From contig CAYZZE010000095.1 in assembly GCA_964482845.1 (NCBI GenBank), positions 1 to 8,966 on the forward strand: a stretch of 8,966 bases of DNA, read 5' to 3'. This document shows, in pieces, positions 6,601-8,966 of the stretch; within the stretch, counting starts at the first letter, position 1; every line of letters begins with the position of its first letter. Origin of the DNA: VGPI01 sp964482845. Lineage in GTDB: Bacteria > Cloacimonadota > Cloacimonadia > Cloacimonadales > Cloacimonadaceae. The translations under genes were made by a program, and so were the position numbers. The notes beneath the pieces are model-generated. The model was not told where the DNA came from. It did no database searches and was given only the letters and a program-made list of their open reading frames with translations.

Positions 6601-8966
6601 CGTGAACACAGGAGCGTTAATGCTAACCTGCCCGGTCACGCGATAAGTGGCGGAGTGTATCATACTGGGCAGCCAATTGGGAGAATAGGCGCGAACCCTG
6701 ATAGTGACTGGTTGTCCGGTGTTTATCAAGATCGGTGTTGTATAGGTCTCTGATGATTCATTGGGATCACTTCCATCCAATGTGTAGCGAAGTGTCGCTC
6801 CCAAGGGAGTTGTAGATTGGTTGATAGAGATCAGTTGCGGCATGTAATACAATCCGGGTGCCGGTGTAAACACTGGCGTATTAATCACAACTGCACCGGT
6901 CGAGTTATAAATGCCAGTATATGTCACGCTGGGTATCCAACCGGTTTTATATGCCTTTATTTTGAGCGTTAGAGAACTATTCAAGGGCAGATCGAATGGC
7001 GTTGTGTACACTGATGAACTCTGATCAGGTTCGGTTCCGTCTGTTGTGTAATGAATGACTGAATCATCCGGCAGTGGTGAATTCACTGATATTGTTTGTG
7101 CGCTGGTGTATGTGCCCGGTGCAGGCGAAAACACAGGCATATTGATGGCAATCTGACCTGTTATGACATACATTCCGTTTGCTATGGAACTCGGGAACCA
7201 ATCGTTCTTAAATGCTCTTACCATGATGGTAGTTGTGCTATTTAAAGGTAATTGAATAGGATTAACGTAAGCAGGTGAACTTTCGGTGGGAGTAGTTCCA
7301 TCCAGTGTGTAACGAACAACAGCATCAGCAGGAATTGTGGCGGTATTGATCGAGACGCCCTGCGCGGTCTGATAGATACCGGGAACAGGAGTGAACAACG
7401 GCGAGGGCAATGTGACCTGACCTGTGACCGTGTATAATGCGCTGTAAACCGGACTGGGTTCCCAACCGGTTTTGAAGGCGCGGACTTTGATCGTCAGGGT
7501 CGTTGCCAGAGGCACGTTGATCGCTGTGGTAAATATCGGTGACGCTAAAGTGGGATCACTGCCGTCCGTGGTATAGCGGATCACGGCATCGGCAGGATGG
7601 GGGATCCCGGTAACGCTCACATTCCGGGCAGTCTGGTATATCCCGGAAGGCACGTTGAAGACCGGGCTGCTGATGCTCACCTGACCGGTTACGTTATAGG
7701 TCTCCTGCGTGGTAACACTGGGCAACCAGCCGCTCCTGAACGCCCTGGCGCGGATCGTCATGCCGGTATTGAGCGGGACGGTGATCGGGATGGTGTATAA
7801 CGTGGAACCAAGCGCGGGATCGCTGCCATCAGTGGTATAGCGGATGGATACGCCTTCCGTGGCGGAAGATAAGATCACGCTTTGCGGAGTGGTATAGGTT
7901 CCGCCGACCGGATTGAAGGCGACAGGCAATACTTGACCAGTGATCACATAGGTGGCATTGGCGGTCTGGCTCGGTACCCATCCCGGTCTGAACGCCTTGG
8001 CTTTGATATTCCAGGTTGTGTTCAGTCCAGCTAAGATAGGTACGGTATAGGGAGTAGAACCCAGATCCGGCTCACTGCCATCCAGGCTGTAATAGATGGT
8101 GGCTTCCGCATCGGGTACCGTGATTATGATATTTTGGGCTTCAGTATAGGTTCCGGCAGCTGGTGAGAACTGCGGCTGAGGAACTATGAAGGCATTATAG
8201 GCGGCGGTATGGATAAGGCTCGGTTCCCAGTCCGGCTTGAAGGCACGCGTCTTGATGACGATCGTGGTCCCTCCCGGGACTACGATTGGACCGGTATAGG
8301 TGGCAGACGCAAGAACCGGCTCGGTGCCGTCAGTGGTAAACTTGACTATGGCATCCGCAGGTATTGCGGTATTGATCGTTACCGATTGCTGACCGGCATA
8401 AAATCCGGAAGATGGAGTGAACACCGGTTCATTATAAACCACTCGTCCGGTTATGATATAGGTCTGTTCACGGATACCGCTGGGCGTCCAATCAGTTTTA
8501 TACGCCCGGGCTCTGATCGCAGTCACGGAATTTAGTGGCAGTTCGATCGGAGCGCCATAGACCGGAGCGGTTTGATCCGGTTCAGAACCGTCAAGCGTAT
8601 AATGGATCGCCGCACCACCGGTAGTGGTAAAGAGATTGACGCTTTGTGCATTCTGATAAGTCCCGCCGGCAGGAGTGAACCCGACATCTGCCACCTGACC
8701 CGTGATCCGGTAGAGTCCTTCCACTATATCGCTCGGCTGCCAGTGCGCCAGATAGGCACGAACCCTGATCAGAGTGGTGCTGTTCAGCGGAAGAGTTATC
8801 GGCGCGACATAGGAAGGGGAACTCTCAGTCGGATCAGTGCCGTTGAGAGTATAACGCAATACGGCGCCCGCGGGGATCGTCACCGTGTCAAATGAAACAT
8901 TTATGCCGCTTTGATAGATACCGGGAACAGGAGTGAACAACGGCGAGGGCAATGTGACCTGACCTG
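3661..8966 (-). CDS. Giant surface-type protein of CHB_HEX_C_1 repeats with FN3 and T9SS/FlgD-like C-terminal sorting domain (partial, N-terminus outside window)
   Basis: 1767 residues are visible. The frame is open to the right edge (codons for GQVT precede the TTG at 8952, which is an internal Leu, not a start). Eighteen tandem domains of 82-91 residues run to about 4261, each with P-x-F-x-P-x-x-G-x-Y-x-x-x-Q, then IRYTLDGSDP or RYTTDGSEP, PLN, an IKVRAF-like strand, GWxPS, and a TGQV junction. This is the Ig-like chitobiase/hexosaminidase C-terminal-type repeat. A fibronectin-III-like domain follows, then a sorting domain with YPNP, IFDFTGKKV and LARGTYFAKI, ending K-I-A-V-K. No catalytic domain is visible. 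The array has no cysteine; the only Cys is in the sorting domain. The likely role (inference) is a secreted or surface-anchored fibre, adhesin or spacer, exported with help from the two downstream gene products. A missing N-terminal domain could carry an enzymatic or binding function. Start, total length and promoter are unknown. Confidence 0.88.
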   Translation of the reverse strand, partial: GQVTLPSPLFTPVPGIYQSGINVSFDTVTIPAGAVLRYTLNGTDPTESSPSYVAPITLPLNSTTLIRVRAYLAHWQPSDIVEGLYRITGQVADVGFTPAGGTYQNAQSVNLFTTTGGAAIHYTLDGSEPDQTAPVYGAPIELPLNSVTAIRARAYKTDWTPSGIREQTYIITGRVVYNEPVFTPSSGFYAGQQSVTINTAIPADAIVKFTTDGTEPVLASATYTGPIVVPGGTTIVIKTRAFKPDWEPSLIHTAAYNAFIVPQPQFSPAAGTYTEAQNIIITVPDAEATIYYSLDGSEPDLGSTPYTVPILAGLNTTWNIKAKAFRPGWVPSQTANATYVITGQVLPVAFNPVGGTYTTPQSVILSSATEGVSIRYTTDGSDPALGSTLYTIPITVPLNTGMTIRARAFRSGWLPSVTTQETYNVTGQVSISSPVFNVPSGIYQTARNVSVTGIPHPADAVIRYTTDGSDPTLASPIFTTAINVPLATTLTIKVRAFKTGWEPSPVYSALYTVTGQVTLPSPLFTPVPGIYQTAQGVSINTATIPADAVVRYTLDGTTPTESSPAYVNPIQLPLNSTTTIMVRAFKNDWFPSSIANGMYVITGQIAINMPVFSPAPGTYTSAQTISVNSPLPDDSVIHYTTDGTEPDQSSSVYTTPFDLPLNSSLTLKIKAYKTGWIPSVTYTGIYNSTGAVVINTPVFTPAPGLYYMPQLISINQSTTPLGATLRYTLDGSDPNESSETYTTPILINTGQPVTIRVRAYSPNWLPSMIHSATYRVTGQVSINAPVFTPAAGTYQSTQLISINPVTIPAGATIRYTTDGSEPTVTSLLYSTPISLGLNSNTTLKVKAYQNSWLPSVTYEATYLITGQVIISTPVFSIPAGIYQTAQTVGVIGTPVPLDALIRYTTDGSDPTSASPIYASPIVVPLGTTTTIKVRAFKAGWTNSPVYSSTYVVTGQVVLPTPLFTPPAGTYQTAQAIALNTNTIPTGSTLRYTLDGTTPNHNSPAYQNPILLPLNSTTNITVIAFKDGWTPSNPQSATYVVTGQVTFNMPVFNPPTGTYQTAQMVTVNTTIPAGALVRYTIDGTDPTTTSPIYTGPIEFPLNTARTLKVKAFLANWTTSATQTAVYTITGQVALPANPFTHNPGQIYTEPINVYVTTNTTPAGATIRYTLDDTDPDVNSPIWDHSQPLVVNRGETKRLNIRAYYPDWTASIVYRGTFIVTGTVGWVGNVFTPAPGTYQTPQLLAIGRTDPMGATIRYTLDGSTPDENSEVYLQPIPLNADTAYHVKVKAYVPYWLPSTWESGDYLITGQVSFTDPSVVSPAPGIYQTAQQIASITQTYPSDAVIRYTTDGSEPNTHSPVFSTPVDIGLNTPNFVLKVKAFRDGWTSSETFTGIYTITGSVALAPSPFTPAPGTYTADQSISIAAPILPADAVIRYTLDGSEPTTGSPQYTAPIHLPLNSWTRIKIKGFAPNWMESPVINGDYRITGTVANPTFSVPGGIYPEAQLITISSVTDSVQIRYTLDGSDPTTDSPLYTEPVLIPALAQNLMLKAKAYRQGWIDSQITQVVYSVLLVPIEVRAFNYAGYIRIMWNSPIASKRGLDGFNLYRRRTTEPTYTKLNDVPITAFQDSVYLWDDYQIQSNVTYQYYVTAIYNGVESPGSMTTTIEYQSQELEISATSHAYPNPAITSCRIKVILSRNDNVQVTVSIFDFTGKKVRTLTVPTTNTNMLEIPWDLNNDSGTKLARGTYFAKIVANDGINRTERTIKIAVK
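3664..3942 (-). other. C-terminal sorting domain, T9SS type A / FlgD-Ig-like
   Basis: The final roughly 93 residues hold YPNP at the start, a central VSIFDFTGKKVRTL strand pair, then IPWDLNNDSGTKLARGTYFAKI, and a terminal K-I-A-V-K. IYD-x-x-GK-x-V and L-x-x-G-x-Y are the marks of T9SS type A C-terminal domains, which target proteins across the outer membrane and are usually cleaved by PorU. The W-D-x-x-x-D-x-G-x-x-L-x-x-G-x-Y portion also fits FlgD Ig-like domains, a related fold, so the exact Pfam name is uncertain. Confidence 0.75.
3967..4254 (-). other. Fibronectin type III-like domain between repeat array and sorting domain
   Basis: Residues about 1567-1662 of the visible protein follow the FN3 pattern: VPIEVRAFNYAGYIRIMWNSP with the core Trp, GLDGFNLYRRRT, FQDSVYLWDD, then VTYQYYVTAIYNGVESPGS. 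FN3 domains in this position are common between repeat regions and sorting domains in secreted proteins of this group. It probably acts as a spacer. The call is from pattern only. Confidence 0.7.
7370..7424. repeat. 55-base exact direct repeat, internal copy
   Basis: Identical base for base to 8912-8966, offset 1542 bases. The match breaks at its left side (7369 c against 8911 t); on the right it is limited only by the window edge. On the minus strand it encodes TGQVTLPSPLFTPVPGIYQ at the junction of repeat units 6 and 7. Confidence 0.9.
8912..8966. repeat. 55-base exact direct repeat, copy at window edge
   Basis: Second copy of the 7370-7424 sequence, ending at the final base of the window. 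It encodes GQVTLPSPLFTPVPGIYQ at the beginning of repeat unit 1. Sequence to its left (8850-8911) is clearly diverged from the matching part of unit 7, so identity is confined to this stretch. Confidence 0.9.

Larger units (their letters stand above)
4261..8966 (-). repeat. Array of 18 visible CHB_HEX_C_1-type protein repeats (about 264 bp each)
   Basis: Unit boundaries at the TGQV-type junction, in reading order, start at 8952 (unit 1, continuing a preceding unit beyond the edge), 8694, 8442, 8187, 7932, 7680, 7416, 7152, 6891, 6627, 6363, 6099, 5835, 5574, 5301, 5040, 4770 and 4506. Unit lengths are 86, 84, 85, 85, 84, 88, 88, 87, 88, 88, 88, 88, 87, 91, 87, 90, 88 and 82 residues. Units 2, 4, 5 and 18 form a short class lacking about four residues before the RYT strand. 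Unit 14 is the oddest: YTLDDTDP instead of YTLDG, and an insertion with Trp (PIWDHSQP). The unit 3 to 4 junction has lost the TGQ linker (YNAFIVPQP). Nucleotide identity between most units is modest, so this is an old array. Confidence 0.9.

Noticed and set aside
8950..8952. TTG as the start codon of the repeat protein
   Set aside because: The reading frame continues to the window edge with GQVT, the normal junction of the repeat, and the Leu is a regular repeat position; no signal peptide follows.
4261..8966. CRISPR or satellite array, suggested by a recurring acctgaccggt-like motif every roughly 264 bases
   Set aside because: The period and motif are the DNA trace of the TGQV protein junction; repeats are diverged, in frame and coding throughout.

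Overview
The window reads as part of the genome of an uncultured Gram-negative bacterium with a type IX secretion (T9SS) style outer-membrane system. My best guess is the Fibrobacterota-Chlorobiota-Bacteroidota supergroup, and within it something like Cloacimonadota. The reasons are the PorV/PorQ-family barrel, the PorE-like OmpA protein, and a very long protein of chitobiase/hexosaminidase C-terminal-like (CHB_HEX_C_1) repeats ending in a T9SS/FlgD-like sorting domain. The phylum is inferred from protein style only; there is no rRNA or marker gene in view.

Layout: almost everything is one operon read right to left on the minus strand. First comes the 3' part of a giant repeat-protein gene (8966 down to 3661), open at the right edge, so its true start and N-terminus are not in view. 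After 12 bases comes a PorV/PorQ-like beta-barrel gene (3648 to 2665). After a 23-base gap (or a TGATG overlap, depending on the start chosen) comes an OmpA-family gene with the domain order TPR, beta-propeller, three carboxypeptidase-regulatory-like domains and OmpA_C (2641 to 158). The left 157 bases hold no clear terminator. They carry a frame open from the left edge to a stop at 146-148 on the plus strand, possibly the tail of a convergent gene.

How the genes may work together (inference): the repeat protein has a C-terminal domain of the kind recognised as a T9SS export signal. PorV-family barrels shuttle such cargo at the outer membrane in known T9SS, and PorE anchors the machinery to peptidoglycan. 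The operon therefore looks like a cargo with its own dedicated outer-membrane shuttle and peptidoglycan anchor. The cargo would be a long, almost cysteine-free stack of about 18 or more immunoglobulin-like domains, such as a surface fibre, adhesin or stalk.

The repeat array has its own history. It shows an apparent five-unit higher-order period, a GC step near 7320, and an exact 55-base direct repeat (7370-7424 and 8912-8966) whose second copy runs to the last base of the window. That suggests the right edge is a repeat-induced contig break, so the repeat number upstream is unknown.
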